NCBI GenBank assembly: GCA_963728395.1
Contig: CAVSJJ010000009.1
Span: 1 to 64,000 of the forward strand
Source of the DNA: CAVSJJ01 sp963728395
GTDB taxonomy: Bacteria; Actinomycetota; Actinomycetes; Actinomycetales; Dermatophilaceae
DNA length: 64,000 nt
Reading direction: 5' to 3'
Shown here: positions 9,187-17,781 of the stretch, in pieces
Layout of the letters: each line of letters starts with the position of its first letter
Position numbering within the stretch: position 1 is the first letter of the stretch
Position numbers and translations under genes: made by a program
Notes under the pieces: generated by a model
The model's input: only the letters and a program-made list of their open reading frames with translations
Told to the model about the DNA's origin: nothing
The model's database searches: none

Positions 9187-10089
9187 TCAACCGGCCAGGA
9201 AGCGCGTGAATCGCTGCTCCAGACGGCCCGGGTCGGGCCGGTCCTGCCGTCGGGTAGGCGTGGTCAGCGAACGGCCGTGCATCTCCTGGAGGCCGTGGCG
9301 CAGCATCGGCCCGTCGATCTCGTGGAGTAGGTCGGTGTTGATATGGACGATGTAGTCCGGGGCGATGCCCATGAGTCGCCGGTCATAGGCCGCGTGGTGG
9401 ATCTTGCACAGGCTCAGACCGTTGGTCACGACTGGGTCTCCGCCTGGCTCGCCGTCCTCGATGATGTGCGCTGCGTCCAGAAGCTCCGGGTGCTTCAGGT
9501 CGCAGACGGTGCATCGCCCGTCGTAAGCCAGCATGACCCGGGCGCGGAAGGCCGGCTGGTGGACCCGCTGCTGGATGATGCGCGCGGCATACGCCTTCTC
9601 GATGGGGCTGAGCTGATGCCCAACCGGCACGCTTCGCAGGACCTCGTCGACGGTCAGGGTGAACTCACGGGTGATCGGGTTGTCGCCGACGACAAACACG
9701 GGATAGATCGGGTTGTAGGCGTTCGCTCCGACCTTGTTGAGCCGGATGACCGGGAGTCGTAACTCCAATGCGGCGCGCAGCTTGAGGTTCTTCCCGCCTT
9801 CGGGACCCTTCTGGTAGCTGTACTGGAGCAGGCCGCCGTCGATCTCGCGATCCGGGTAGGGGCCGTCGGGCGAGGTGACAATCGTCAACGTGGCCGCATA
9901 GCCTCGCGGGTTCCAGATGCCGCCCCTGCCTGGGTCTACCAACCGCTCGACGGTGCCGTCGGGCAACGCGAAGTCACTGAGCTCGCCCCAGCTGACATAA
10001 CCGCCAGTCTCGTCTGCACGGCGGAGCAGAGCGGCGGCGATGAGCTCGCGCCGAAGGTACTCCTCGCCGACAGAGGGCTCACCGGTCAT
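9187..10089 (-). CDS. HNH restriction endonuclease, COG3440 / McrA-like
   Basis: A 300-residue protein with an N-terminal SRA/YDG-like region (YSYQKGPEGGKNLKLRAALE... PVFVVGDNP, about 88-140) and a C-terminal HNH nuclease: C193-x2-C196, H208 in DAAHII, N223 in NGLSLC, C228 and H231/H232. This layout matches predicted type IV-like restriction enzymes that cleave modified DNA, though which modification is recognised cannot be read. The open frame extends to 10554, but the family starts at MTGEPSVGEEYL (ATG 10089). It is divergent from the NERD gene at 10263, together forming a nuclease-rich patch. Confidence 0.82.
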   Translation of the reverse strand: MTGEPSVGEEYLRRELIAAALLRRADETGGYVSWGELSDFALPDGTVERLVDPGRGGIWNPRGYAATLTIVTSPDGPYPDREIDGGLLQYSYQKGPEGGKNLKLRAALELRLPVIRLNKVGANAYNPIYPVFVVGDNPITREFTLTVDEVLRSVPVGHQLSPIEKAYAARIIQQRVHQPAFRARVMLAYDGRCTVCDLKHPELLDAAHIIEDGEPGGDPVVTNGLSLCKIHHAAYDRRLMGIAPDYIVHINTDLLHEIDGPMLRHGLQEMHGRSLTTPTRRQDRPDPGRLEQRFTRFLAG

Positions 10090-10262
10090 GGGGCGAAGCT
10101 TAGGGCGCGACGGCTCGCGAGACGCTGCCGTCCCCCGGCCCCCGGCGTCGAGGGTCCGGTCGGTGCCCGGCCTCCCGAGTTCCGAACGCCCGCCTCTGCC
10201 GGCGGACGGCGGATTGGCTGGATCGCCAGCGCCACCTGCTGGAGGACCCGTAGCGTTGGGGC

Positions 10263-11126
10263 GTGGCCGATTCGGGCGCTTCGCAGGTCGATGCCGAGAA
10301 GCGGATGAGACTCCGCTACGCAGGCGTGTGCCGAATGTGCGGTACGCAGTTGGCGGCGGGAGCGTCGGCGGTCTATGAGCGTGCGAGTAAGACAGTGCGC
10401 TGCACCGAGTGCATCCCTGAAGTCGCGACCGCGACCCCGGAGCTCGATGAGTTGGCAGAGAGTCCTGTCGAGCCGATGGCGGGCACGGCTGGTGCGTCGG
10501 CTCGGCGGGAGTTCGAGCGTCGCAAGACCCGCCGGGAGGAGCGGATCCACGCAAACCATCCGAAGCTGGGTGGACTCATCCTCGCGTTGTCCGACGAGCC
10601 GCAGAGCACGCGTGCCTGGGCGACCGGCGCCGCCGGAGAGGAGCGGCTCGGCGCGGTGCTCGACAGCTTGAACAGCCCTTTGGCTCGAGTGCTTCACGAC
10701 CGGAGGATCCCAAGGACGCGTGCCAACATCGACCACATCGTGGTGTGCGCTGGCGGCGTGTTGGTGATCGACGCCAAGAAGTACCAGGGACGGCCGCACC
10801 TGCGCGTCGAGGGCGGAATCCTCCGCGAACGCACGGAGAAGCTCATGGTCGGCTCACGGGACGCCACCAAGCTCGTCGACGGCGTGCACAAACAGGTCGG
10901 CCTCGTTCGCGGAGCTCTCGGCGATGAGACGCCGGTTCCCGTGCGCGGTTTCCTCTGTTTCGTCAACGCCGACTGGCCCTTGATCGGTGGCTCCTTCAAC
11001 ACCCGCAGCGTCTCGGTGCTCTGGCCGAAGAAGCTCGCCTCTATCGTCTCCGAGCCGGGACCGCTGTCAGAGTCCGAAGTCGCCACGGCCCACCAGCGGC
11101 TTGCAGATGCCTTTCCGATCGCCTGA
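10263..11126 (+). CDS. NERD-domain nuclease-related protein with N-terminal zinc ribbon
   Basis: 287 residues. Four cysteines (C23, C26, C47, C50) form a likely zinc ribbon. The NERD (nuclease-related) domain follows: GAAGEERLG (122-130), NIDHIVV with D157, and VLVIDAKKY with D170 and K172, giving the PD-(D/E)XK-type arrangement. NERD proteins are predicted DNA-processing enzymes; a defence role is inference from the neighbouring HNH and PD-(D/E)XK-like genes. The GTG start lacks a strong ribosome site. It probably shares a divergent promoter region with the HNH gene. Confidence 0.8.
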   Translation: MADSGASQVDAEKRMRLRYAGVCRMCGTQLAAGASAVYERASKTVRCTECIPEVATATPELDELAESPVEPMAGTAGASARREFERRKTRREERIHANHPKLGGLILALSDEPQSTRAWATGAAGEERLGAVLDSLNSPLARVLHDRRIPRTRANIDHIVVCAGGVLVIDAKKYQGRPHLRVEGGILRERTEKLMVGSRDATKLVDGVHKQVGLVRGALGDETPVPVRGFLCFVNADWPLIGGSFNTRSVSVLWPKKLASIVSEPGPLSESEVATAHQRLADAFPIA

Positions 11127-11234
11127 ATGCCGATGGGTGCGAGGCGTGCGCGGGGCACACGTGTGAGAAGAGGTCACGCCGTCCGGCAGGGGCTCGACTA
11201 GCTTCCTGGTCCATCAGCTGCGAAGCTGCCGAGC

Positions 11235-11783
11235 GTGGCCATCGAGTACGAGCGCTTCCAGCGCTCACAACTCGAGGCCCGCTACACCGAGTCGATCCGT
11301 TCGGTTGATCGGTTGGCTGGCCAGCTCCGCGCGGCCCTCGAGCTCGAGTCGGCTGCGATCGACGCCGCCCACATCCATGGCGCGAGCAGCTCGGCCGTCC
11401 AAAGCATCGTCTCGTCGATCCTCAAGGACCACCTGGGCTTCGACGAGGAGGTCGTGTTGACCCCCGAGACCGGGATCGTCTCGCGGCCCAGGCCGGACTT
11501 CTTCTACCGACTCGGGCCAGATGAAGGGGTGATCGCCGAGGTCGAACGAGGCGGCACCGTCACGAACAACCACGACCTCAAAGACATCTGGAAAGCGCAC
11601 ATCGCCCCGGACGCCCAGCACCTGTTCCTCATCGTCCCCAATTCCAACTGGCGAGAGGACGGCCAGTCTCGCGAACGACCCTACGTCCGCGTCACCCACC
11701 GCATGGGTGCGTTCTTCGGCGACCCCCGTCGCGAGATCGACGTGCTCACCTGTCACGTCTTCGGGTACGGGCGACTCGCCTGA
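11235..11783 (+). CDS. PD-(D/E)XK nuclease-like hypothetical protein
   Basis: A 182-residue protein of no firm family. The N-terminal half is helical; residues 86-108 read RPDFFY... IAEVERGG, with D88 followed by E102-V-E104. This is the acidic spacing of a PD-(D/E)XK core, but with Glu rather than the usual Lys at the last position, so it may be an inactive or variant fold. It lies 108 bp downstream of the NERD gene on the same strand, and the two could be one transcript. The start is a GTG; no strong Shine-Dalgarno site is seen. Confidence 0.6.
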   Translation: MAIEYERFQRSQLEARYTESIRSVDRLAGQLRAALELESAAIDAAHIHGASSSAVQSIVSSILKDHLGFDEEVVLTPETGIVSRPRPDFFYRLGPDEGVIAEVERGGTVTNNHDLKDIWKAHIAPDAQHLFLIVPNSNWREDGQSRERPYVRVTHRMGAFFGDPRREIDVLTCHVFGYGRLA

Positions 11784-12239
11784 CGGATGGCGCGCCCGTC
11801 GACGACGTTCCTTCGGCCAGGTGCAGCAGATTGCAGCAGCAAATTGCAGCAGTAGGGACGCCAAACTGAGGTATTCGGCGATCCTGAGAGCCCAGATTCG
11901 TGCGTAACCGCAGGTCAGAGGCCCTTTCAGGGCGTCTTTGCAAGCAGGGGGTCGGAGGTTCGAGCCCCCAGGGTTACGCGGTGCTGGCGGTGGCAGCTGG
12001 GCGCTGGCGCCTCATGGGGATGCCGGCGCGTTCGTCCAAGATGAGCGGATGGCACTGGCTTCTGGTGGGACTCCGTTGGCGGCGATGGTCGACTGCCGGC
12101 GACGTAGCCGGGAACGAGCTCGTCGCCGGGCACGCCCGGCGACGCCCTGACGTGCGAGTGGCAGTGGACGGATGTCCTCCCAGTTGGTGCGCGTGGGTCC
12201 TCTCCACGCCGAATCTTCGGCCGCGGCGACCCCCGATCG
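11784..12239. other. 456-bp non-coding stretch with tRNA-like relic
   Basis: No protein gene. It contains the tRNA-like sequence at 11902-11979 (own entry). The rest shows no recognised feature. GC and word use shift here from island-like to backbone-like. Confidence 0.5.
11902..11979 (+). other. tRNA-like relic resembling tRNA-Ala(TGC) 3' half; candidate attachment site
   Basis: The segment CTTTGCAAGCAGGGGGTC at 11936-11953 equals the anticodon-arm 3' side and variable loop of actinobacterial tRNA-Ala(TGC), followed by a T-arm-like GGTTCGAGCCCCC. GCGTAACC (11902-11909) and GGTTACGC (11972-11979) are perfect complements that could form an acceptor-like stem in a 78-nt unit. The D arm and anticodon 5' stem do not pair, and two T-stem pairs are mismatched, so it is not a working tRNA. 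Integrative elements commonly leave such tRNA 3' fragments as att sites. Confidence 0.5.
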
Positions 12240-13004
12240 TCAGCTCGGCCTGTTGGCGGCGGCGGCGAGGGCGAGCGCGATGGCTCGCGCCTTGTCGTCG
12301 CTGACCCTGAGTGTGGTGGTGGAGACCACGACGTTCGTGTCAGCCAACGCGGCGACGCGGTTCTTTCCCGTGCGGATGGGCTGCCCGGCCGCGACCCACA
12401 GTGCCGTCGCCGGGCGGAACGCGAGGTCGACGGCTCGACCATAGACCACCCGATGCTGCTTGGCCGATGTCTCCAACTGCATCTCGTATGCCGCATGGCG
12501 GGGTTGCGTTCGGATGCTCACCAAGACCGTGGTGGGGTCGTCCAGGCGGGTGCCCCACGTGCAGCCGGTGCTCGTCGCGACCGGCTTGACCGCGTGCCCG
12601 AGGATCTTCGTGACCTGAGCGCCGGTGAGGCGGGCGCAGTCCGGGGCAGCGGCTCTTGCGCCGGATGAGGGGGCCGGGGCCAACCCCCCGGAAGGGGAGG
12701 ACGGCGCGGCCACCATCCCTGCGATGCTTGAGGCCACGTGTGCGCCGATGCCGGCCGTGGCGAGAGGAAGGATGACGGCAAGGAAGACCAGGGCGACGAG
12801 TATCCGGAGGACGAAACCACCGAACGAACGCTGCGAGGCCGACTGGGCGCCCTTTGCGGCGGTCCTCACTGGTTGCCTGGCCGAGCGCCGGGAAGCCGCA
12901 GGAGCGGGGCGCGGTGGTGTGTGCCGCTGCTTCCTCTGGGCCGCGGCGCGGCCGATCGCTGACAGCAGCTCGGGGTCGGTGGTCGTGGACGGGAAGTCGG
13001 TCAT
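12240..13004 (-). CDS. DUF3558-like membrane-anchored protein
   Basis: 254 residues from ATG 13004. The cytosolic N-terminus is basic and Pro/Ala-rich, one transmembrane helix (FVLRILVALVFLAVILPLATA) follows at about residue 64, then a Pro/Ser linker and an extracytoplasmic domain. That domain has two cysteines in CARLTGAQV... STGCTWGT, the pattern of DUF3558-type actinobacterial lipoproteins and exported proteins. An in-frame ATG at 13058 is also possible; neither has a good ribosome site. Function unknown. It lies immediately downstream of the truncated NERD gene. Confidence 0.6.
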   Translation of the reverse strand: MTDFPSTTTDPELLSAIGRAAAQRKQRHTPPRPAPAASRRSARQPVRTAAKGAQSASQRSFGGFVLRILVALVFLAVILPLATAGIGAHVASSIAGMVAAPSSPSGGLAPAPSSGARAAAPDCARLTGAQVTKILGHAVKPVATSTGCTWGTRLDDPTTVLVSIRTQPRHAAYEMQLETSAKQHRVVYGRAVDLAFRPATALWVAAGQPIRTGKNRVAALADTNVVVSTTTLRVSDDKARAIALALAAAANRPS

Positions 13005-13070
13005 GGCGCGGGTGGCGAGCCGTGCCGCACTCTCCCTCTCGAGTCTGGCTCTGGGCATGGCCGTCCCGGG

Positions 13071-13457
13071 CTACGTGCTGGAACCCCCCCCGTCCCACTC
13101 GGTGACCCGGCCGGCGCGGTTCTTCGCGTCCACGAGGAACAGGCCACCAGGTCCGATGACGACATGGTCGAGGTTCGCCTCGGACTGGCCGGGCCGTAGC
13201 AGTCTGTCGTGCAGGACGGTCCAGGCCTCCCGCAGCTTCGACAGCTCGGCCGCAACCCGGCGCTCGCCCTCCGCGCCGGCGGCCCACATCCCTGCTGCCG
13301 GATCCGCCGCGGCCGCGAGCTCGTCGGCCCTGCGCTCCGCGCTTCCTCCGGCGGAAGCCAGGCGGTGCCCGGGTTCATCCCCGCGAGGACGATCCTCCTC
13401 CTCGCGTCCATCGTGAGGCGACGGCTCGTCGGGGGGCAGAGGGCGCTGCTCCGACAC
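13071..13457 (-). pseudogene. truncated NERD-domain protein
   Basis: The frame begins at a GTG (13457) with AGGAAGGGG just upstream. After a polar, low-complexity N-terminus it enters a NERD domain: AAGAEGERRVAAEL, then NLDHVVIGPGGLFLVDAKN. It stops 128 residues in, after a run of guanines (DGGGSST-stop), before the rest of the usual NERD fold. Dropping or adding one G in that run opens a longer frame, but that frame overlaps the DUF3558-like gene and does not look like NERD, so a 3' deletion with a fusion point is more likely than a simple frameshift. A short functional NERD cannot be ruled out. Confidence 0.55.
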
Positions 13458-13866
13458 GCCGACCCCTTCCTGAAGGTGGAACGCCGCGATGTTAGGGCTG
13501 GGACACGCAGAGCGGCAGGCGAATGTTGGAAAGTCGCGACAAGCCCGGCCAAAGGTCTGAGGAGCCTCCTGGTGGGCACGGGTCGGAGAACTGCCTTGTC
13601 CGCCGGGGCGGCGCGGTCGCAGGATGAGGGCGCCGGGTGAGCGCGCCGCCACCGACCGGCGAGCCCGCGGCATACGGACCCGGACGCACGACCTTCGAGG
13701 AGTGGCTGGGGAGCGAGGACCACCACCCGCCCGCGTGACGCCCAGAGACCGATCCGGCATGGGCACCGGTGTGACGAAGGCGACAGCGCGCAGCAGCAGG
13801 AGCGGAGGCGCGGCGGCCGACGGCGTCGTTACGGTGCTGGGATCACCGGAGTCGAGGGGAGAGACG
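13458..13866. other. 409-bp intergenic region with a possible 33-codon ORF
   Basis: Divergent promoter region for the NERD remnant and the DUF2510 gene. It contains one small GTG-started frame at 13637-13738 (+), encoding 33 residues with the segment GRTTFEEWLGSEDHH and the backbone GCATAC word. No ribosome site is obvious, so I do not call it a gene. Confidence 0.35.
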
Positions 13867-14592
13867 ATGGCAGAGCAGCAGACGCCGGCGGGGTGGTACC
13901 CCACGCCGGACGGCCAGCAGCGCTACTGGGACGGCAACCGGTGGACCGAGCACGTGGCCCCGGGCACGGGGACCACGACACCCGCCGCCACCGCCCCGAC
14001 GGCCGCCACGCCGGGCGCCCCCTATGGCACCAGCACGCCGGGCGCCACCCATGGCACCGGCATACCGGGGGCCACCCCGCCGCCGAAGAAGGACGGCGCG
14101 CTGAAGTGGGTCCTCATCACGATCGGGGTGGTCCTGGTCCTGGGCGTCGGCTCATGCGTGGCCTTCGTCGCCACCGTGGGCCGCGAGGTCAACAAGGCGA
14201 TCGACAGTGCCACGTCCCTCCCGACCAGCCTCGGCGACGGCGGCGACACCACCGATCCGGACAACAGTGACCAGTCCGGCGACCGGAACAACCCGGTCGA
14301 GATCACCGAGGGGACGTCCTTCGACATCCGCGGGTTCACCTACTCCGACGGCTGGGAGATCACGAGCACACCGATCGGCATGAGCATCGACAACCTCGAG
14401 GTCACGAACAACCGTGACAACCAGGACAGCGCGCTGGTCGACATCAGGTTCTGGAAGGGCAGCGAGGTCCTCGCGAGCCTCAACTGCGCATCCGAGCCGA
14501 TCGATCCCGGGACGACCGCCACGGTGACCTGCATCTCCGGTGACGAGGAGCCGGGTGACTACGACCGGATCACCATCCAGGACATGTTCTGA
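13867..14592 (+). CDS. DUF2510 membrane protein
   Basis: 241 residues. The N-terminal AGWYPTPDGQQRYWDGNRWTEH (8-29) is the DUF2510 motif found at the N-terminus of many actinobacterial membrane proteins. A Thr/Pro/Gly-rich linker with short GTSTPGATHGTGIPGAT repeats, one transmembrane helix (WVLITIGVVLVLGVGSCVAFVATV) and an exported beta-rich domain follow; two cysteines (SLNCASE, VTCISG) may form a disulfide. ATG 13867 follows GAGGGGAGA; the longer frame to 13624 has no such site. The outside domain resembles FxLYD-type predicted domains. Function unknown. Confidence 0.75.
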   Translation: MAEQQTPAGWYPTPDGQQRYWDGNRWTEHVAPGTGTTTPAATAPTAATPGAPYGTSTPGATHGTGIPGATPPPKKDGALKWVLITIGVVLVLGVGSCVAFVATVGREVNKAIDSATSLPTSLGDGGDTTDPDNSDQSGDRNNPVEITEGTSFDIRGFTYSDGWEITSTPIGMSIDNLEVTNNRDNQDSALVDIRFWKGSEVLASLNCASEPIDPGTTATVTCISGDEEPGDYDRITIQDMF

Positions 14593-14599
14593 CGCCTGC

Positions 14600-17500
14600 C
14601 TAGCCGCGCCGGCCCATCCCGGCGATCGCGCCCGCGGCGACCGCCACGGCGCCCACCCGAGCCGCCCGGACCAGCTTGGTGCGCATCGGCGCCCGCGGCC
14701 GCCGGATCGGCACGGCCTTCTCGGGCGGCCGACCGCCGGCGAGGGCCTCCCCTGAGCGCGCGAGAGCCATGACCTGGGCGAGGTGCAGTGCCCGCCGGCC
14801 GACGCCGGAGTCCTGGAGCTGGGTCTGACAGGAGAAGCCGTTCGCCACGACGACGGTGTCGTCGTCGGCGCCGCGCACGGCCGGCAGGAAGCCCTGCTCG
14901 CCGCACTCGAGCGAGATGTCCCACTTGCCCTTCTCGAAGCCCCAGGAGCCGGCGAGCCCGCAGCAGCCTCCGTCGGCCGCCTCCACGGACAGGCCCATCC
15001 GCTCCAGGACCTTCTGCTCGGGCTCGACCCCCCCGGTGGCCCGGTGGTGGCAGTGCCCCCACAGCACGGCGGCGCCCTCCACCTGGGGGACCGGGACGTC
15101 GTAGGTGTCGAAGAACTCACCGAAGTGCATCGCCTGGGCGCTCAGTCGCTGGGCGTCGTCGTCATGCGGCAGCAGGCCGGTCAGCTCGTCCTTGAGGACC
15201 GCGAGGCAGCTCGGCTCCATCCCGACGATGGGCGTCCCGGCGCGGATCTCGTCCCGCAGCATGTCGAGGACGTTGTGCAGGTACCGGGCCGCCATGTCGA
15301 GGAAGCCGTAGTCATAGAGCGGCCGCCCGCAGCAGATGTGACCCTGCGGCATGACGACCTGCCATCCGGCCTCCTCGATCGCCTCGACGCAGGCGACCCC
15401 GACCTCGGTGTGCAGGTTGTTGTTGAAGGTGTCCGGGAAGAGGACGACGCGCCGGCCCTGCGGGTTCTTGCTGCCACCGCGACGGCGGAACCACTCCTGC
15501 AGGGTGATCGGCGCGAAGGACGGCAGCGGCCGGTGCCGGTCGATGCCGCCGGCGAACTTCGCCAGGCGCGCCAGGCCGGGGGTGTGCGTCGCGGCATTCA
15601 CCAGTCCCGGCGCCAGGGCGACGAGCCGGGCGACCTGGTCGATGAAGCCGAAGGCATAGGCGTAGCGGGGCCGCCACCGCCGCCACGACCGGTAGTGGTG
15701 GCTGAGGAACTCCGACTTGTAGGTCGGCATGTCGACGTTGACCGGGCAGTCGCTCGTGCAGCCCTTGCAGGCCAGGCAGAGGTCGAGCGCCTCGGCGACC
15801 TCCTTCGACTGCCACCCGTCGGTGATGGTCTCGCCCTGCAGCATCTCGAAGAGCAGCCTCGCCCGCCCCCGGGTGCTGTGCTCCTCGTCCCGGGTGACCT
15901 GGTAGCTGGGGCACATCGTCGGCGAGCCCTCGGGGTCGCGGCACTTGCCCACCCCGACGCAGCGCAGGGTGGCGTGCGCGAAGTCACCGTGGTCCTGCTT
16001 GTAGGCGAAGTGCACCGGGGGCCGCGGCGGGTTGTAGTCGGTGCCCAGCCGCAGGTTCTCGTCGAGCCGGTAGGGATCGACCACCTTGCCCGGGTTCATC
16101 TTCCACTCCGGATCCCAGATGCGCTTGAACTCGCGCATCGCCCCGATGATCCGCGGACCGTACTGTCGCTCGAGGAGCTCGGCGCGCTGCTGCCCGTCAC
16201 CGTGCTCGCCCGAGAGCGACCCGCCGTAGGAGACGACGAGATCCGCCGCCTCCTCCATGAACCGGCGATAGCGGGCCAGCCCGTCCGCGGTGCGCAGGTC
16301 GAAGCTGATCCGGGAGTGGATGCAGCCCTGGCCGAAGTGGCCGTACATCGCGCCGCGGTAGCCGTACCGGGCGTACAGGGCCTGCAGATCCCGGACATAC
16401 CCCGGGAGCGCGTCGACCGGGACCGCCGAGTCCTCCCAGCCGGGCCAGTGGTCCGCGTCGGGCGGGAACGCGGTCGACCCGAGCCCGCTCTCGCGGATCT
16501 GCCACAGGTCCTCGCTGTTACCGCCGTCCTGGCGGGCGCGCATGAGCTGGACCCGGTCGTCGGTGTACCCCAGCTCGCCGCACAGGTGGCGGCGGAAGGC
16601 GGCGGCCTGGGCCTGGACCTCCTCGTGGCTGTCGGCACCGAACTGGACGAGCAGCCAGGCTCCCGCATCCTGCTTGCGCGGCAGCTCCTGGAGCTCGTCG
16701 GTGTTGAGGTCGAGCGCCTGCTGGTCCTCGATGAGCCGCCGGTCGATCCCCTCCAGGCCGATGGGCCGCCACTCGACGAACTGGGGGATGTGCTGCGTCG
16801 AGTCCGCAACGTTGTCGTAGGACACCACGACGAGTGCGCGATGGAGCAGGGCCGGGGTGAGCTTCAGCGTCGCCCGGGTCACCGTGACGCAGGTGCCCTC
16901 GGTGCCGACCAGCGCTCGCGCGACGTTGAACCCCTTCTCCGGGAGCAGCTCGTCAAGGTTGTAGCCGGAGACCCGGCGCGGCATGTCCGCCACCGACGGG
17001 TATGCCGCCCGGATGTCGTCCGCATACTCGTCGCGCAGGTCGCGCAGCCGCGCATAGATCTCGCCCTTGCGCCCGCCGGCAGAGATGATCTCCTCCAGCC
17101 GGTCCTCCTCGTCCACCCCGACCCAGAACTGCTCGCCGTCGTAGGTGACCACCTCGAGGGCCTCGGTGTTGTCCGACGTGCGCGGGCCCGGCCCGTAGAG
17201 CTGGGACTGCACCGAGTGGATGCCACACGAGTTGTTGCCGAGGTTGCCACCGATCGTGCAGCGCGAGTGCGAGGACGGGTCGGGACCGAAGACCAGGCCG
17301 GTCGATCCGGTATGCCGGTTGAGCTGCTCGTTGATGATGCCCGGCTGGCACGTGACGAGCCGCCGGTCGACATCGACGTCCTCGGCGCCGGTGAGGTACT
17401 TCGAGGTGTCGATGACGACCGCATAGTTGACCGTCTCGCCGGACAGGCTCGTGCCGCCTCCCCGGTTGACGATGGGGGCATCGAACCGGGCGCAGACCCG

Positions 17501-17752
17501 GTGCGCCGCCAGCACATCCTCCTCCGTGCGGGGCACGACGACGCCGATCGGCACCTGCCGGTAGTTCGATGCGTCGTTCGCGTACATCCCCTTCGCGGCC
17601 CGGTCGAACCTCACCTCGCCGGTGACCGCCTTGCGCAGGGCCTTCTCGAGGCCCTGCACGTCGATGGTCACCTCGCCGTAGATGCCGCCCGGGATCGTCG
17701 GGCTGGTCTTCGCCGGGACCGTGCGGTGGGATGCGGAGACGTCCGTGGTCAT
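14600..17752 (-). CDS. fused FAD-linked oxidase / Fe-S / CCG-domain oxidoreductase (GlcD-GlcF or Dld-like)
   Basis: 1050 residues. The N-terminal part is a PCMH-type FAD-binding domain (NRGGGTSLSGETVN near 100) plus the FAD-linked oxidase C-terminal domain. The C-terminal part carries ferredoxin-like cysteines (CLACKGCTSDCPVNVD) and two CCG-type cysteine motifs (GHICCGRP, CCGLAGSWGFEKG). It therefore joins the GlcD-like flavin and GlcF-like electron-transfer subunits and likely oxidises a 2-hydroxy acid such as D-lactate or glycolate to the quinone pool. The substrate is inference. The gene ends 8 bp from the DUF2510 gene, convergent, and starts 29 bp downstream of the TPP enzyme gene on the same strand. 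Confidence 0.85.
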   Translation of the reverse strand: MTTDVSASHRTVPAKTSPTIPGGIYGEVTIDVQGLEKALRKAVTGEVRFDRAAKGMYANDASNYRQVPIGVVVPRTEEDVLAAHRVCARFDAPIVNRGGGTSLSGETVNYAVVIDTSKYLTGAEDVDVDRRLVTCQPGIINEQLNRHTGSTGLVFGPDPSSHSRCTIGGNLGNNSCGIHSVQSQLYGPGPRTSDNTEALEVVTYDGEQFWVGVDEEDRLEEIISAGGRKGEIYARLRDLRDEYADDIRAAYPSVADMPRRVSGYNLDELLPEKGFNVARALVGTEGTCVTVTRATLKLTPALLHRALVVVSYDNVADSTQHIPQFVEWRPIGLEGIDRRLIEDQQALDLNTDELQELPRKQDAGAWLLVQFGADSHEEVQAQAAAFRRHLCGELGYTDDRVQLMRARQDGGNSEDLWQIRESGLGSTAFPPDADHWPGWEDSAVPVDALPGYVRDLQALYARYGYRGAMYGHFGQGCIHSRISFDLRTADGLARYRRFMEEAADLVVSYGGSLSGEHGDGQQRAELLERQYGPRIIGAMREFKRIWDPEWKMNPGKVVDPYRLDENLRLGTDYNPPRPPVHFAYKQDHGDFAHATLRCVGVGKCRDPEGSPTMCPSYQVTRDEEHSTRGRARLLFEMLQGETITDGWQSKEVAEALDLCLACKGCTSDCPVNVDMPTYKSEFLSHHYRSWRRWRPRYAYAFGFIDQVARLVALAPGLVNAATHTPGLARLAKFAGGIDRHRPLPSFAPITLQEWFRRRGGSKNPQGRRVVLFPDTFNNNLHTEVGVACVEAIEEAGWQVVMPQGHICCGRPLYDYGFLDMAARYLHNVLDMLRDEIRAGTPIVGMEPSCLAVLKDELTGLLPHDDDAQRLSAQAMHFGEFFDTYDVPVPQVEGAAVLWGHCHHRATGGVEPEQKVLERMGLSVEAADGGCCGLAGSWGFEKGKWDISLECGEQGFLPAVRGADDDTVVVANGFSCQTQLQDSGVGRRALHLAQVMALARSGEALAGGRPPEKAVPIRRPRAPMRTKLVRAARVGAVAVAAGAIAGMGRRG

Positions 17753-17781
17753 ACCGTCCTCATTCCCTCGACCAACGCTGC

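Noticed and set aside
11902..11979. Functional tRNA gene
   Set aside because: The anticodon 5' stem and D arm do not pair and the T stem has two mismatches, despite the matching acceptor-like ends.
12340..13287. Frameshifted continuation of the NERD gene
   Set aside because: The alternative frame across the G run is Arg/Pro/His-rich and overlaps the DUF3558-like gene, with no NERD motif.
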